A stretch of DNA of 64,000 nucleotides from Saprospiraceae bacterium UBA7687 (lineage in GTDB: Bacteria > Bacteroidota > Bacteroidia > Chitinophagales > Saprospiraceae). Positions 48,997 through 58,083 of the stretch are shown here, in pieces. The stretch is from assembly GCA_002482845.1 (NCBI GenBank), contig DLGT01000095.1, positions 1 through 64,000 of the forward strand, read 5' to 3'. Made by a program: the position numbers and the translations under genes. The notes under the pieces were generated by a model that saw nothing but the letters and a program-made list of their open reading frames with translations, was not told the DNA's origin and made no database searches. How positions within the stretch are numbered: position 1 is the first letter of the stretch; every line of letters begins with the position of its first letter.

Positions 48997-50400
48997 CTAC
49001 ATTTTATATCCAAATAATCCCTTTTCTTTAATCATTTCTACCAAAACATCAGGGACATTGCTTTCCCAACCAGCTTTGTTTTCTTGAATATCTTGTAATA
49101 CATTAAAAGGATAAATATGAAGAATATCCTTATTGAAGGCATAGACAGGCACAATTTGTTTGCTGTCTAATAGATATTGGTATAAAAACTTGATACCTTC
49201 AGGCACTTCCATATTTTGAGCCGTCATTATCTCCTTACTCATTTCATTTTGAGCAGGATAAGCATATATTTTAATGTTCTGACTGAATAATTCGCCAAAA
49301 GCAACAAGCAATCTACCATCTTGATTATTGTTGTATTTGTCCGTGATGATTTTCTGCAGTTCCCTAGCACCGATGACCAATCCAAGGTTTGCAATTTTGT
49401 AATCACTCAAATAATTGATGAGCATCTGATGGTTGTCACAATCCGAAAGTAATACATTGTGACCCAATATACCCAACATGTCCGCTCGATCTAGAAAGTC
49501 TTTTTCATCAATCTCAGCATTTTCACCCTTGAGATATTCCATAGTCATTTCCATCATCAGGTTGAGCTTGTCATCAGGAAGACTTGTTTCTAACTTGAAT
49601 TGTCGATAACTCGAATCTATTACATCTTGCGTGACAATAGTCGGTGGTCTGAAATTTCCTCTGATGACCATTAATGATTCACGATATAAAAACTCTGAAG
49701 CATGAATGCTATTGTTATTTACATCAAACATTGTAACAGAAGTAAGCTTGTGCTTGACTAAATATAAGGATATCAATCTTTTATCAAAGAAGTTAAAGTC
49801 CTCCCCATTTATTCTGAGCAGGTCTATTGATACACGGTCTTTGATATTATCGACTAGAGATCTGACCATTTTTTCAGGATCATCATTATAGTAAAAAATG
49901 GCATAAATCATGTTTACACCGAGTACGCCGATGGCTTCTTGCTGCAATCTATTATTGGTATCTAACATTTTTACATGTAGTACCATATCGTTTACAGGTC
50001 CACCAGGAGTAAGCCTAAACCTTAGGCCTAACCAGCCATTTCCTTTGATAGTTCTTGTATAATTAATTGCTTGAACCGTGTCTGCAAAAACAAAAAAGGT
50101 AGCATCAGGTCTAGACTCACTGAGTCTTTCTTCCATAAGGCTCCATTCATGATCTAGCATCTTGTAAAGACGATTTTCGCTGACATATCTATTCGAAGGT
50201 TCCACACCATATATTGCATCAGAGTAGGTTTTGTCATATGCAGACATCGTTTTTGCAATAGTCCCTGCTGCAGCCCCAGCTTGAAAGAAGTTACGCGCCA
50301 CTTCCTGACCAGCTCCTATCTCTGCAAAAGTACCATAAATCGGATCATTAAGATTGATGTCAAGTGATTTCTGCTCCGTCTTTATCATTTGGTATTCCAT
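48997..50400 (-). CDS. Conserved hypothetical protein, 467 aa
   Basis: A soluble-looking protein without signal peptide or membrane helices. The frame extends to a TTG at 50442, but that lies in a TACTTTTG promoter motif, so I start at ATG 50400 (MEYQMIKTEQKSLDINLND). Recognisable stretches are IYGTFAEIGAGQEVARNFFQ, a Gly/Ala-rich AGAAAGTIAKTMSAYDKTYS and LLDSKQIVPVYAFNKDILHI. I remember similar proteins across Bacteroidota and some Proteobacteria under unhelpful labels (TonB-dependent receptor, nicotinate-nucleotide adenylyltransferase); neither fits the sequence seen here. It has no barrel pattern and no HxGH-type nucleotidyltransferase motif. It is a single-gene unit. Confidence 0.75.
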   Translation of the reverse strand: MEYQMIKTEQKSLDINLNDPIYGTFAEIGAGQEVARNFFQAGAAAGTIAKTMSAYDKTYSDAIYGVEPSNRYVSENRLYKMLDHEWSLMEERLSESRPDATFFVFADTVQAINYTRTIKGNGWLGLRFRLTPGGPVNDMVLHVKMLDTNNRLQQEAIGVLGVNMIYAIFYYNDDPEKMVRSLVDNIKDRVSIDLLRINGEDFNFFDKRLISLYLVKHKLTSVTMFDVNNNSIHASEFLYRESLMVIRGNFRPPTIVTQDVIDSSYRQFKLETSLPDDKLNLMMEMTMEYLKGENAEIDEKDFLDRADMLGILGHNVLLSDCDNHQMLINYLSDYKIANLGLVIGARELQKIITDKYNNNQDGRLLVAFGELFSQNIKIYAYPAQNEMSKEIMTAQNMEVPEGIKFLYQYLLDSKQIVPVYAFNKDILHIYPFNVLQDIQENKAGWESNVPDVLVEMIKEKGLFGYKM

Positions 50401-50439
50401 AAGAAGTAATGTATTTATAAAATCTATACAATATAACTG

Positions 50440-50468
50440 CAAAAGTAAGATTTTATAAGGAAAGCAAA
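50440..50468 (-). promoter_or_regulatory. Putative promoter of the 467-residue conserved protein
   Basis: On the minus strand TTTG (50468-50465), 17 bp, then TACTTTTG (50447-50440). Slightly short spacing but both elements are present. It implies a leader of about 35 nt before ATG 50400. Confidence 0.5.
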
Positions 50469-50575
50469 GGTCAATGTGATGATAAGTTGATCAAAGAAGT
50501 CGTTTTATTTTATGTTATTATAGGTCAAAATACAGCGTTTCAAAAAATAAATAATAGCGACTAATGACTTTTTAT

Positions 50576-50583
50576 TACCTTTG
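50576..50583 (+). promoter_or_regulatory. Putative -7 box for pdxA
   Basis: TACCTTTG matches TAnnTTTG, 48 bp upstream of the pdxA ATG. No convincing -33 element was found. Confidence 0.45.
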
Positions 50584-50631
50584 GCAGTCAAATGAAAATA
50601 AAGAAATTTAAATAAATAGTAAGTTATCATA

Positions 50632-51681
50632 ATGAAAATAGGAATAACAATCGGAGATATAAATGGAATAAGCCCCGAAATAATTATAAAAGCGCTTTCA
50701 GACGCTCGAATATTAAAATCTTTTACGCCAGTAATTTATGGGTCTTATAAAGTAATGTCTTATCACAAAAATATAGTAAAAGATAGTGCGGTAAGTTTCC
50801 ACTCCATCACAAGTGGTAAACAAGCCATTGCAAACAAAATAAACCTTGTCAACTGTTGGGATGAAAATATTAATATAACACTTGGTAAAGCCACGGCAGA
50901 AGGAGGAAAATATGCCTACATAGCATTAGATAGAGCGCTCCAAGATATCAAAGATGGAAGCATTGATGCAATCGTGACCGCTCCTATCAATAAGTACGCT
51001 ATGCAATTAGCTAACTTTCCATTTCCTGGACACACAGAATATTTTACGCACAGCGATGACGCAAAACAAAGTCTAATGCTAATGGTGAGTGATGCGCTCA
51101 AAGTGGCATTGGTGACCAATCATGTGCCTTTGTCTCAAGTTTCTAAAACTATCACAAAAGAGTTAATCATTGAAAAGCTCAAGATTTTAAATAAAACATT
51201 GATAGAAGATTTTGATTTAGAAAGACCTGTTATTAGTGTCTTGGGTTTAAATCCACATGCATCTGATGACTCAGTGATTGGAGATGAAGAAGAAAAAATC
51301 ATCAGACCAGCTATCATTGAAGCTAAAAAACAAGGAATTATCGCAGCGGGTCCGTATCCAGCTGACGGCTTTTTCGGTAGTAGTCTTTGGAAAAAAAGCG
51401 ATGCAGTGTTAGCAATGTACCATGACCAAGGATTAATTCCGTTTAAGTCATTGTCTTTTGGAAATGGTACCAACGTTACGGCAGGTTTATCTTTCATCCG
51501 CACTTCACCAGACCACGGAACAGCTTATGATATTGCTGGAAATAACGAAGCAGATGAGTCATCCATGATTCAAGCTATTCATGCTGCCGTTGATATAGTC
51601 AAAAATAGAAAGGAATACTTTGCATCAAGAGAAAATGCACTAGTACGCAGAGAAAAACAATCGGCGGGTATCCATGATTAA
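50632..51681 (+). CDS. pdxA: 4-hydroxythreonine-4-phosphate dehydrogenase
   Basis: A 349-residue enzyme of the DXP-dependent vitamin B6 pathway; it oxidises 4-phosphohydroxy-L-threonine with NAD. The three metal-binding histidines are present at positions matching the E. coli enzyme: H134 (PFPGHTEYF), H209 (GLNPHASDD) and H264 (AMYHDQGLIPFK). The N-terminal GITIGDINGISPEI and the C-terminal RTSPDHGTAYDIAG motifs are also typical. It is followed after 24 bp by a LysE-type exporter gene, probably on the same transcript. pdxJ, its pathway partner, is not in the window. Confidence 0.96.
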   Translation: MKIGITIGDINGISPEIIIKALSDARILKSFTPVIYGSYKVMSYHKNIVKDSAVSFHSITSGKQAIANKINLVNCWDENINITLGKATAEGGKYAYIALDRALQDIKDGSIDAIVTAPINKYAMQLANFPFPGHTEYFTHSDDAKQSLMLMVSDALKVALVTNHVPLSQVSKTITKELIIEKLKILNKTLIEDFDLERPVISVLGLNPHASDDSVIGDEEEKIIRPAIIEAKKQGIIAAGPYPADGFFGSSLWKKSDAVLAMYHDQGLIPFKSLSFGNGTNVTAGLSFIRTSPDHGTAYDIAGNNEADESSMIQAIHAAVDIVKNRKEYFASRENALVRREKQSAGIHD

Positions 51682-51705
51682 GTCTTCAGGCTTTAAAATC
51701 AACAG

Positions 51706-52332
51706 ATGAATCTCATTTTAGATGGCTTACTGCTTGGACTGACGCTAGCTATCTTGCTTGGTCCCATCTTTGTGGCTTTAACACAAACGGGCATCCAACG
51801 AGGTGTCAGAGCAGGACTATCAGTAGGGACAGGTATTTGGATAAGTGACATTTTGGTCATTGTGACCGCTTATTTTTTTATTAAGGAAATAGATGAGATA
51901 GCTCAAAACAAATCTTTTCACCATTGGATGGGATGGATAGGTGGCTTGATTTTGATAATATTTGGTATCATATCTCTAGTAAAAAAACCGAAACTTGACG
52001 AAAAGATACCAGCTTTTAATGCCAAATCTTATGCGGGCTATTGGACAAAAGGTTTTGCAGTCAACTTTTTCAACCCATTTACTTTTGTATTCTGGATAAG
52101 TGTCATGACGACTTATGTAATCGGTAAAAAAATAGACGGACCGGATGCCACATTGTTATTCGGTAGCATCATGTTTACCATAATAGTCACTGACTCTTTA
52201 AAAGTAGTTTTAGCTAAACTAATAAGAAAGAAACTAAAACAGAATCATATCGTCCTGTTTGGAAAATTGGCAGGTATAATATTGATTACTTTCGGATTGG
52301 TGTTGATACTGAGAACGAATGTTTGGAATTAG
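51706..52332 (+). CDS. LysE/RhtB-family transporter
   Basis: A 208-residue inner membrane protein with six predicted helices. The opening LDGLLLGLTLAILLGPIFVA carries the proline-glycine pattern of the LysE family. GIQRGVRAGLSVGTGIWISD and FFNPFTFVFWISV follow. Members export amino acids or related small molecules; the substrate is unknown. It is the second gene of the pdxA unit. Its stop codon TAG is built from two bases of a target-site duplication and the first base of an inserted 153-bp element. Without the insertion the stop would be TAA at the same place, so the protein is unaltered. Confidence 0.88.
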   Translation: MNLILDGLLLGLTLAILLGPIFVALTQTGIQRGVRAGLSVGTGIWISDILVIVTAYFFIKEIDEIAQNKSFHHWMGWIGGLILIIFGIISLVKKPKLDEKIPAFNAKSYAGYWTKGFAVNFFNPFTFVFWISVMTTYVIGKKIDGPDATLLFGSIMFTIIVTDSLKVVLAKLIRKKLKQNHIVLFGKLAGIILITFGLVLILRTNVWN

Positions 52333-52487
52333 AGTATGTTTAAAAATTTTCTTAGTAGCTAATCAATTGGTTATGGTTCTGACGATAAAAGAATTAAAGA
52401 GTTTAGTGAACTAAACGATGAGATTATTTTGAAGTCAGGTTCATAAGATATTGATTATAAAGCAATAAAAATTTAAACATACTCTTA
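52329..52487. mobile_element. MITE with 13-bp terminal inverted repeats and TTA target duplication
   Basis: A 153-bp element at 52332-52484. The ends are perfect 13-bp inverted repeats, GAGTATGTTTAAA at the left and TTTAAACATACTC at the right, with partly matching A/T bases further in. The trinucleotide TTA flanks both ends (52329-52331 and 52485-52487). There is no room for a transposase. Ends starting GAG and a 3-bp TNA duplication are consistent with IS5-family elements of the IS1031/IS427 type, which I infer as the mobilising parent. It sits exactly between the stop codons of two convergent genes. Confidence 0.75.
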
Positions 52488-53942
52488 ATTTCCTTTATCG
52501 ACTATAATCTCAATAATCTCACTTTTTACAGTGTCTGAATTAAGGATGATTAGTTCCTTTTTACCATTCATTAAGTAAGAAAGGGCGATAGTAGCTGGCG
52601 GATTTCTACCCATATATTCTGCATGGAGCAGTAGGAAGTTCTTACCAGTATCATTCATTTTTAGTGTGAATTTGAACGGCTTCTCTGTAATTTTAAGTTT
52701 TTCTACGATCCAATCGCCATTAAAACTCAACGAAACCACATCTCCATCAATAATTTTATGGTCGTAAACATCAAAATTTACTACTGTGCTATCGACTTTT
52801 ATAGTTCTAGTTGCGAGAACAACGCTTCTACCTTTCACAACTTTTGGCAACTCTGTAATGACAGGGTCAGATGCCGCGAGGAATTCGGTTTTATCAAGCA
52901 TCTTAGGATATATCACCTTAAAATAATGAGGCATTTCAAAGAACCTAACAACAGGTACACCTAAGTACTCAATGATTCTGTTTTTCTCAAAAACGATACC
53001 ATTTCCATACCTATTAAATTTGTTGATAGCAGAAATGTTATAGTAGTAGTAATATTTATCGTAGAGTTTGTACTCTTCTGGTATCGTCTCAGATTCAGCA
53101 AATGCCTGCTCTGTTAATAAAGCTTCATTGGATTGTCTCTTAATATTATTCCAATACATTTGCACACGGCTATTGATCAATCTTGTACTATTGTAAGATG
53201 CAAGATCTATTCCATTAAATTTTTCCAAAGCACTTCTTTGAGCTGCAATTAATGCTGTATAATTATCATCATCTTTGTTATAAAGTGCGTGCAGCGAAGC
53301 TCTTGTGGTTTTATACAATCCTCTTATGGCAGCAATGACTTCAGGAAACTGTATTTCTTCAGCTGTAACAGGAATAGTTTTTGCATAGGTTTCAATTTCT
53401 GATTCTAAAGCAAGTTGTTTTGTATAAAAATCTTTGTACAATTTGACACCTTCTTCAAGCTTATCATATACCAAACTAAGGTTTTCTCGTTTGGTAAGGT
53501 CTAATACTTTTATTTGTTCTTCTAGTTCGAATCTTAGCTTATTGACCTTTCCCGTAATGGATTGCATATCACCTGCAATGATACTTAGTTTTGTTTGAGT
53601 TGCTGCTGGTAATATATTTTCTCCTGTGGTTGCTTTTGTGTACCACTTATTTGGAGATGTTTCGTAAAACCAATTTTCAGGATCTTCAAAGATATCTTGT
53701 GGTAAGTCTTTGTTAGAATAAAAATTGATTTGTTGGTCCGGTAAATCAACAAACTTATTAATATTTTTATTAAAATTTTCCAGTAATCTATGCACAATCA
53801 AAAGTCCATGAGTACTTTCATTCGAAAAGTTGACATAGTTATTTAAAGCTTTTACTTTTTCATTATTGGTCACTTGTCCTATACCATTAGCAAATAGTAA
53901 AAAGCTAAATATGATGGTACTAAAGATTTTTGCAGATGACAT
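52485..53942 (-). CDS. Secreted helical protein with C-terminal beta domain, function unknown
   Basis: A 485-residue protein. I start at ATG 53942 (MSSAKIFSTIIFSFLLFANG, a signal peptide); the frame opens 51 bp further upstream but would hide the signal. Residues about 25-300 are mostly alpha-helical and charged, with imelysin/DUF3829-like helix spacing but no diagnostic motif. The last 95 residues (FDVYDHKIIDGDVVSLSFNG, LLLHAEYMGRNPPATIALSY) resemble a small beta domain that I recall at the C-termini of various secreted Bacteroidota proteins and that has no clear function. The stop codon TAA falls in the target duplication of the adjacent MITE. No function can be assigned. Confidence 0.72.
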   Translation of the reverse strand: MSSAKIFSTIIFSFLLFANGIGQVTNNEKVKALNNYVNFSNESTHGLLIVHRLLENFNKNINKFVDLPDQQINFYSNKDLPQDIFEDPENWFYETSPNKWYTKATTGENILPAATQTKLSIIAGDMQSITGKVNKLRFELEEQIKVLDLTKRENLSLVYDKLEEGVKLYKDFYTKQLALESEIETYAKTIPVTAEEIQFPEVIAAIRGLYKTTRASLHALYNKDDDNYTALIAAQRSALEKFNGIDLASYNSTRLINSRVQMYWNNIKRQSNEALLTEQAFAESETIPEEYKLYDKYYYYYNISAINKFNRYGNGIVFEKNRIIEYLGVPVVRFFEMPHYFKVIYPKMLDKTEFLAASDPVITELPKVVKGRSVVLATRTIKVDSTVVNFDVYDHKIIDGDVVSLSFNGDWIVEKLKITEKPFKFTLKMNDTGKNFLLLHAEYMGRNPPATIALSYLMNGKKELIILNSDTVKSEIIEIIVDKGN

Positions 53943-54118
53943 TATTCGTTTGTTTTGTAATAAACCCAAGGTGTAAAATATTTTAAACCGCAAATATCAG
54001 AAAATTATATCATATATTCTGTAGCTGGCGACGCTTTTAGAAAACATTAAGATATCCTACAATTAGAAAAGTGTAATAGTACGGATCGGAACAATCTAAT
54101 AAACCAGTTATTTTTTGT

Positions 54119-54358
54119 TTACACAAATTCAGAACTTCCATCCTCTGGCTTAATAAATTTTTCTTTTATTTTCTGAAGGCTCTTAGGGTCGTCAATATAG
54201 TTTTCAGTAAATCCACAATTCGTACACACATATCGAGTGAGGTATATCGTTGTCAAACCATAACTTAATGTGTTGTAAATATTACCTTTGAATGCTCCTC
54301 CTTCTACAATGGCGATCTCCGTATTTTGACATTTTGGGCAACAGAAATTATACTTCAT
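54119..54358 (-). CDS. Small zinc-ribbon protein (79 aa)
   Basis: A 79-residue protein with two CxxC pairs: C7-P-K-C10 and C45-T-N-C48. The spacing of about 35 residues between pairs makes a four-cysteine zinc ribbon. The segment between them is hydrophobic (IYNTLSYGLTTIYLTRYV), and the C-terminus is charged. Function unknown; zinc ribbons commonly bind nucleic acids or proteins. It starts 5 bp after the mnmG stop codon and is almost certainly in the same operon. Confidence 0.85.
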   Translation of the reverse strand: MKYNFCCPKCQNTEIAIVEGGAFKGNIYNTLSYGLTTIYLTRYVCTNCGFTENYIDDPKSLQKIKEKFIKPEDGSSEFV

Positions 54359-54363
54359 CCCTA

Positions 54364-56229
54364 TTATCTACCTATGTGGACCAATAATACTGAAATATCT
54401 GAAGGCGATACACCACTGATGCGACTTGCTTGGCCTATGGTGCGAGGTCGGATACTGTTCAGTTTTTCACGTGCTTCAATTGAAAGAGATTTGATCGCCT
54501 TATAATCAAAACCTTCTGAAAGTTTCAGGGATTCAAGTCTGTCCATTTTGTCCACCATTTCTTGTTCTTTGCGGATATAACCTTCATATTTCATGGAAAC
54601 TTCAGATATTGTAACGGTCTCATCATCGTACTGAGATAGAAAAGTATCAATTTCTTTCAACTCTCTTCTCACATCTTCCATACCAATATTCGGACGGCTC
54701 AATATGCTCTTGGCCTTTACTTTTTGCTTCAAAGGTGACGAATCTATACTTTCTAAAAAACCATTGATAAGATCAGGATCTACGCTTGTATCGTCAAAAT
54801 ACCGCTCTATGACTTTTGCATTTTCTATTTTTGCATTGACCCTTTCGATTCTTTCGTCCATATTTATCATACCAAGCTTGTGTGCGAGCGGAGTAAGTCT
54901 GATATCTGCATTATCTTGACGAAGCAATATCCTATATTCAGCCCGAGATGTAAACATTCTGTAAGGCTCATTGGTACCTTTATTGACAAGATCATCAATA
55001 AGAACACCTATGTAAGCTTCTGATCTTTTAAGGATAAAAGGTTCGAGTTCATTGATAGCTTGGTGTGCATTTATACCAGCCATTAACCCTTGACAAGCAG
55101 CTTCTTCATAGCCAGTTGTACCGTTAATTTGTCCAGCAAAAAACAGATTTTTGACCAACTTCGTTTCCAAACTCATGTTGAGCTGCGTAGGCGGAAAGTA
55201 ATCGTACTCAATAGCATAACCAGGTCTGAACATCTTCATGTTTTCAAAACCAGGTACTTTTTTGAGTGCTTTATATTGTACGTCTTCTGGAAGCGAAGAT
55301 GAGAATCCATTTACATAAATCTCACAAGTATCCCATCCTTCTGGCTCTACGAATAGTTGATGTCTATCTTTATCGGCAAACCTATTTATTTTATCTTCGA
55401 TAGATGGGCAATACCTTGGTCCTAAACCTTGGATACGACCATTAAACATGGGTGATCTATCAAAACCTTCTTTTAATGTTTCGTGCACTTCTTCACTTGT
55501 ATAGGTAACGTGACAAGGAAGCTGTTTTGCGATGGTCGGGGTATCAGAGTATGAAAATTTACCTATTTTAGCATCACCATCTTGTACTTCCATCTTGGTA
55601 TAATCAAGAGATCTACCATCGATACGTGGTGGCGTACCTGTCTTCATTCTACCAGACTCAAATCCTAGGGTAAGCAATTGTTCTGTTATTCCTGTTGCAG
55701 ATTTTTCTCCTGCTCGTCCGCCGCCAAATTGTTTTTCACCGATGTGAATTAAGCCATTCAGGAAAGTTCCATTGGTCAAAACCACAGCATCCGAAGTGAT
55801 CTCTAATCCAAGACCTGTCACAATACCTTTGCATACGCCATTTTTGACGATAAGACCAGGCACGGTTTCTTGCCAGAAATCAATATTTGGATGTTCTTCT
55901 AACATTTGACGCCATTTGGCAGCAAACATCATCCTATCATTCTGGGCACGTGGACTCCACATCGCAGGACCCTTGGACATATTGAGCATACGAAACTGAA
56001 CCATAGAATGATCCGTAACAATACCTGAATATCCACCGAGTGCATCTACTTCACGGACTATCTGACCTTTGGCGACACCACCCATAGCAGGATTACATGA
56101 CATCTGAGCTATGGTATTCATATTCATAGTCACTAAAAGCACTTTCGAGCCTAGATTGGCAGCAGCGACGGCAGCTTCACAGCCTGCATGTCCTGCACCT
56201 ACCACAATTACATTATATTTTGGAAACAT
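54364..56229 (-). CDS. mnmG: tRNA uridine-5-carboxymethylaminomethyl(34) synthesis enzyme MnmG
   Basis: A 621-residue FAD enzyme (older name GidA) that with MnmE adds the carboxymethylaminomethyl group to wobble uridine of certain tRNAs. The FAD-binding glycine motif VVGAGHAGCEAA is at residues 8-19. Family signatures follow: SCNPAMGGVAKGQIVREVDA, RMKTGTPPRIDGRSLD, GRIQGLGPRYCPSIEDK, FAGQINGTTGYEEAACQGL and the SRAEYRILLRQDNADIRL stretch. The C-terminal helical MnmE-binding domain is complete (RPRTIGQASRISGVSPSDIS). The -7 box lies 5-12 bp before the ATG, so the message is probably leaderless or nearly so. A zinc-ribbon gene follows. Confidence 0.97.
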   Translation of the reverse strand: MFPKYNVIVVGAGHAGCEAAVAAANLGSKVLLVTMNMNTIAQMSCNPAMGGVAKGQIVREVDALGGYSGIVTDHSMVQFRMLNMSKGPAMWSPRAQNDRMMFAAKWRQMLEEHPNIDFWQETVPGLIVKNGVCKGIVTGLGLEITSDAVVLTNGTFLNGLIHIGEKQFGGGRAGEKSATGITEQLLTLGFESGRMKTGTPPRIDGRSLDYTKMEVQDGDAKIGKFSYSDTPTIAKQLPCHVTYTSEEVHETLKEGFDRSPMFNGRIQGLGPRYCPSIEDKINRFADKDRHQLFVEPEGWDTCEIYVNGFSSSLPEDVQYKALKKVPGFENMKMFRPGYAIEYDYFPPTQLNMSLETKLVKNLFFAGQINGTTGYEEAACQGLMAGINAHQAINELEPFILKRSEAYIGVLIDDLVNKGTNEPYRMFTSRAEYRILLRQDNADIRLTPLAHKLGMINMDERIERVNAKIENAKVIERYFDDTSVDPDLINGFLESIDSSPLKQKVKAKSILSRPNIGMEDVRRELKEIDTFLSQYDDETVTISEVSMKYEGYIRKEQEMVDKMDRLESLKLSEGFDYKAIKSLSIEAREKLNSIRPRTIGQASRISGVSPSDISVLLVHIGR

Positions 56230-56233
56230 GGTG

Positions 56234-56241
56234 CAAAGATA
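56234..56241 (-). promoter_or_regulatory. -7 box abutting the mnmG start codon
   Basis: On the minus strand TATCTTTG is followed by CACC and then the ATG. With a transcription start 5-7 nt after the box, the message would begin at or next to the AUG. Confidence 0.55.
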
Positions 56242-56379
56242 CTAATCAATTGTAAACGAGCAATCAAGAAATCATAATATTGAACAATGACAATACAAAA
56301 AAGATAAAATTCAACACTTTGGTACGTAGTTTGTTTGAAATAATGAGACATTTGCGGTCTTTTAAAAATAATATTTGTC

Positions 56380-57987
56380 ATGGACAAGAAGGGAGTGGAC
56401 ATTCTTAAAGATAGAAAAACAAGTAAATCTACTGCATTTACAGCAGAAGAAAGAAGCCATAGAGGTTTAAGAGGGCTCTTACCATATACGATATCAACGC
56501 AAGAAATTCAGAAACTAAGGGTCATAGAAAACATTCGGAAAAAAGAATCAAATATTGAAAAGTATATATTTCTATCAGCGCTTCAAGATAGAAACGAAAG
56601 ATTATTTTACCGAACGGTCATTGACTATCTCCCTGAATTACTTCCTATCATTTACACGCCAACGGTAGGAGAAGTGTGTCTTCAATTTTCGCACATATAT
56701 AGAATTGATAAAGGATTTTATATTACGCCTGAAGACAAAGGAGACATTGACCTTTTACTAGACAATTGGCCAGAAGAAGATGTTAGGGTCATCGTAGTGA
56801 CAGATGGATCACGAATACTAGGATTGGGAGATTTGGGGTGTAACGGTATGGGTATTCCTATAGGTAAATTATCTTTATACATTGCAGGAGCAGGTATCAG
56901 ACCAGAATACTGTATGCCAATAATGCTCGATATGGGTACCAATAATGAGGAACTTCTAGAAGAGCTGATGTATCTCGGATATCCACACAAAAGACTCGAA
57001 GGCAAGGAATACGACGAAATCATCGATGAGTTTGTTTTGGCTGTTCAAAAAAAATATCCAAAAGCACTCATACAGTTTGAGGACTTTGTGACACCTAATG
57101 CATATAAAATTCTAGAAAAGTATCAGGAAAAAGTCTTATGTTTCAATGACGATATTCAGGGTACAGCGGCTGTTGCCTTTGCAGGAGTTTTGACTTCACT
57201 AAAAATAACGGGCAAAGTATTTAAAGATCTTAAAGTTATGTTTCTTGGTGCAGGGTCGGCGGCCACAGGTATTGCAGATCTACTGGTAAAAGCATATATT
57301 CATGAAGGTCTTACTGAAGAAGAAGCTCTCCAAAGATTATGGTTTGCAGATATCAATGGTCTTCTGGTACAGTCAAGAACGGATCTGATGTCACACAACA
57401 TACCATATGCACATGAGCATGAAGCTATGTCATTTATCGATGCACTGAAGGAATTAAAACCAGATGTTCTTATTGGTGCATCAGGCGCTTACGGGACATT
57501 TACCCAAGAAGTCATCGAAATTATGTCAGAAATTAACGAACGACCAGTGATTTTTGCCCTGTCTAATCCTACATCAAAAGCCGAGTGTACAGCAGAAGAA
57601 GCATACACATGGAGTAAAGGTAAAGCAGTATTTGCCAGCGGTAGTCCTTTTGATCCTGTGGAATATGAAGACAAAAGGTTTGTACCAGGGCAAGGAAATA
57701 ATGTGTATATCTTTCCAGGAGTAGGATTGGCGGCAATTGCTGTAGAAGCCAAATATTTGCCAGATTCAGTTTTTTTGGTTGCTGCGGGTGAACTAGCTAG
57801 ACAAATAAACCATTCTGATCTAGATAATGGCACACTATATCCAAAACTGACATCTTTGAGAAACATATCTTTCGAAATAGCCGTTTCTGTATCAAATCAC
57901 TTGTTTGACATAGGATTAGCAACGATTGAACCACCAAAAAACATGAGGATGCATATCAAAAATATGATGTACGATCCCACGTATTAG
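56380..57987 (+). CDS. NAD-dependent malic enzyme
   Basis: A 535-residue malate dehydrogenase (oxaloacetate-decarboxylating) of the long, MaeA/eukaryote-like type, converting malate to pyruvate and CO2. The N-terminal domain has GLRGLLPYTI and FYRTVIDYLPELLPIIYTPT. The catalytic/metal region shows VVVTDGSRILGLGDLGCNGM (written here from the translation VIVVTDGSRILGLGD) and CFNDDIQGTAAV with the metal-binding Asp pair. The NAD-binding motif is FLGAGSAATGIA. SNPTSKAECTAEEAY follows. It is a single gene divergent from mnmG. Confidence 0.95.
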   Translation: MDKKGVDILKDRKTSKSTAFTAEERSHRGLRGLLPYTISTQEIQKLRVIENIRKKESNIEKYIFLSALQDRNERLFYRTVIDYLPELLPIIYTPTVGEVCLQFSHIYRIDKGFYITPEDKGDIDLLLDNWPEEDVRVIVVTDGSRILGLGDLGCNGMGIPIGKLSLYIAGAGIRPEYCMPIMLDMGTNNEELLEELMYLGYPHKRLEGKEYDEIIDEFVLAVQKKYPKALIQFEDFVTPNAYKILEKYQEKVLCFNDDIQGTAAVAFAGVLTSLKITGKVFKDLKVMFLGAGSAATGIADLLVKAYIHEGLTEEEALQRLWFADINGLLVQSRTDLMSHNIPYAHEHEAMSFIDALKELKPDVLIGASGAYGTFTQEVIEIMSEINERPVIFALSNPTSKAECTAEEAYTWSKGKAVFASGSPFDPVEYEDKRFVPGQGNNVYIFPGVGLAAIAVEAKYLPDSVFLVAAGELARQINHSDLDNGTLYPKLTSLRNISFEIAVSVSNHLFDIGLATIEPPKNMRMHIKNMMYDPTY

Positions 57988-58083
57988 GTTAGTCCGTTGG
58001 ATGGCTCTAAGACTTCGCACGGATAATTTTTCCTAATCCGAAAAATTGCCAAATTACCAAATTCACAACTTAAACAAAAAAAA

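Noticed and set aside
54462..54477. A parS-like sequence with a CACGTG core in mnmG
   Set aside because: It lies in coding sequence and differs from the parS 16-mer at about five positions.
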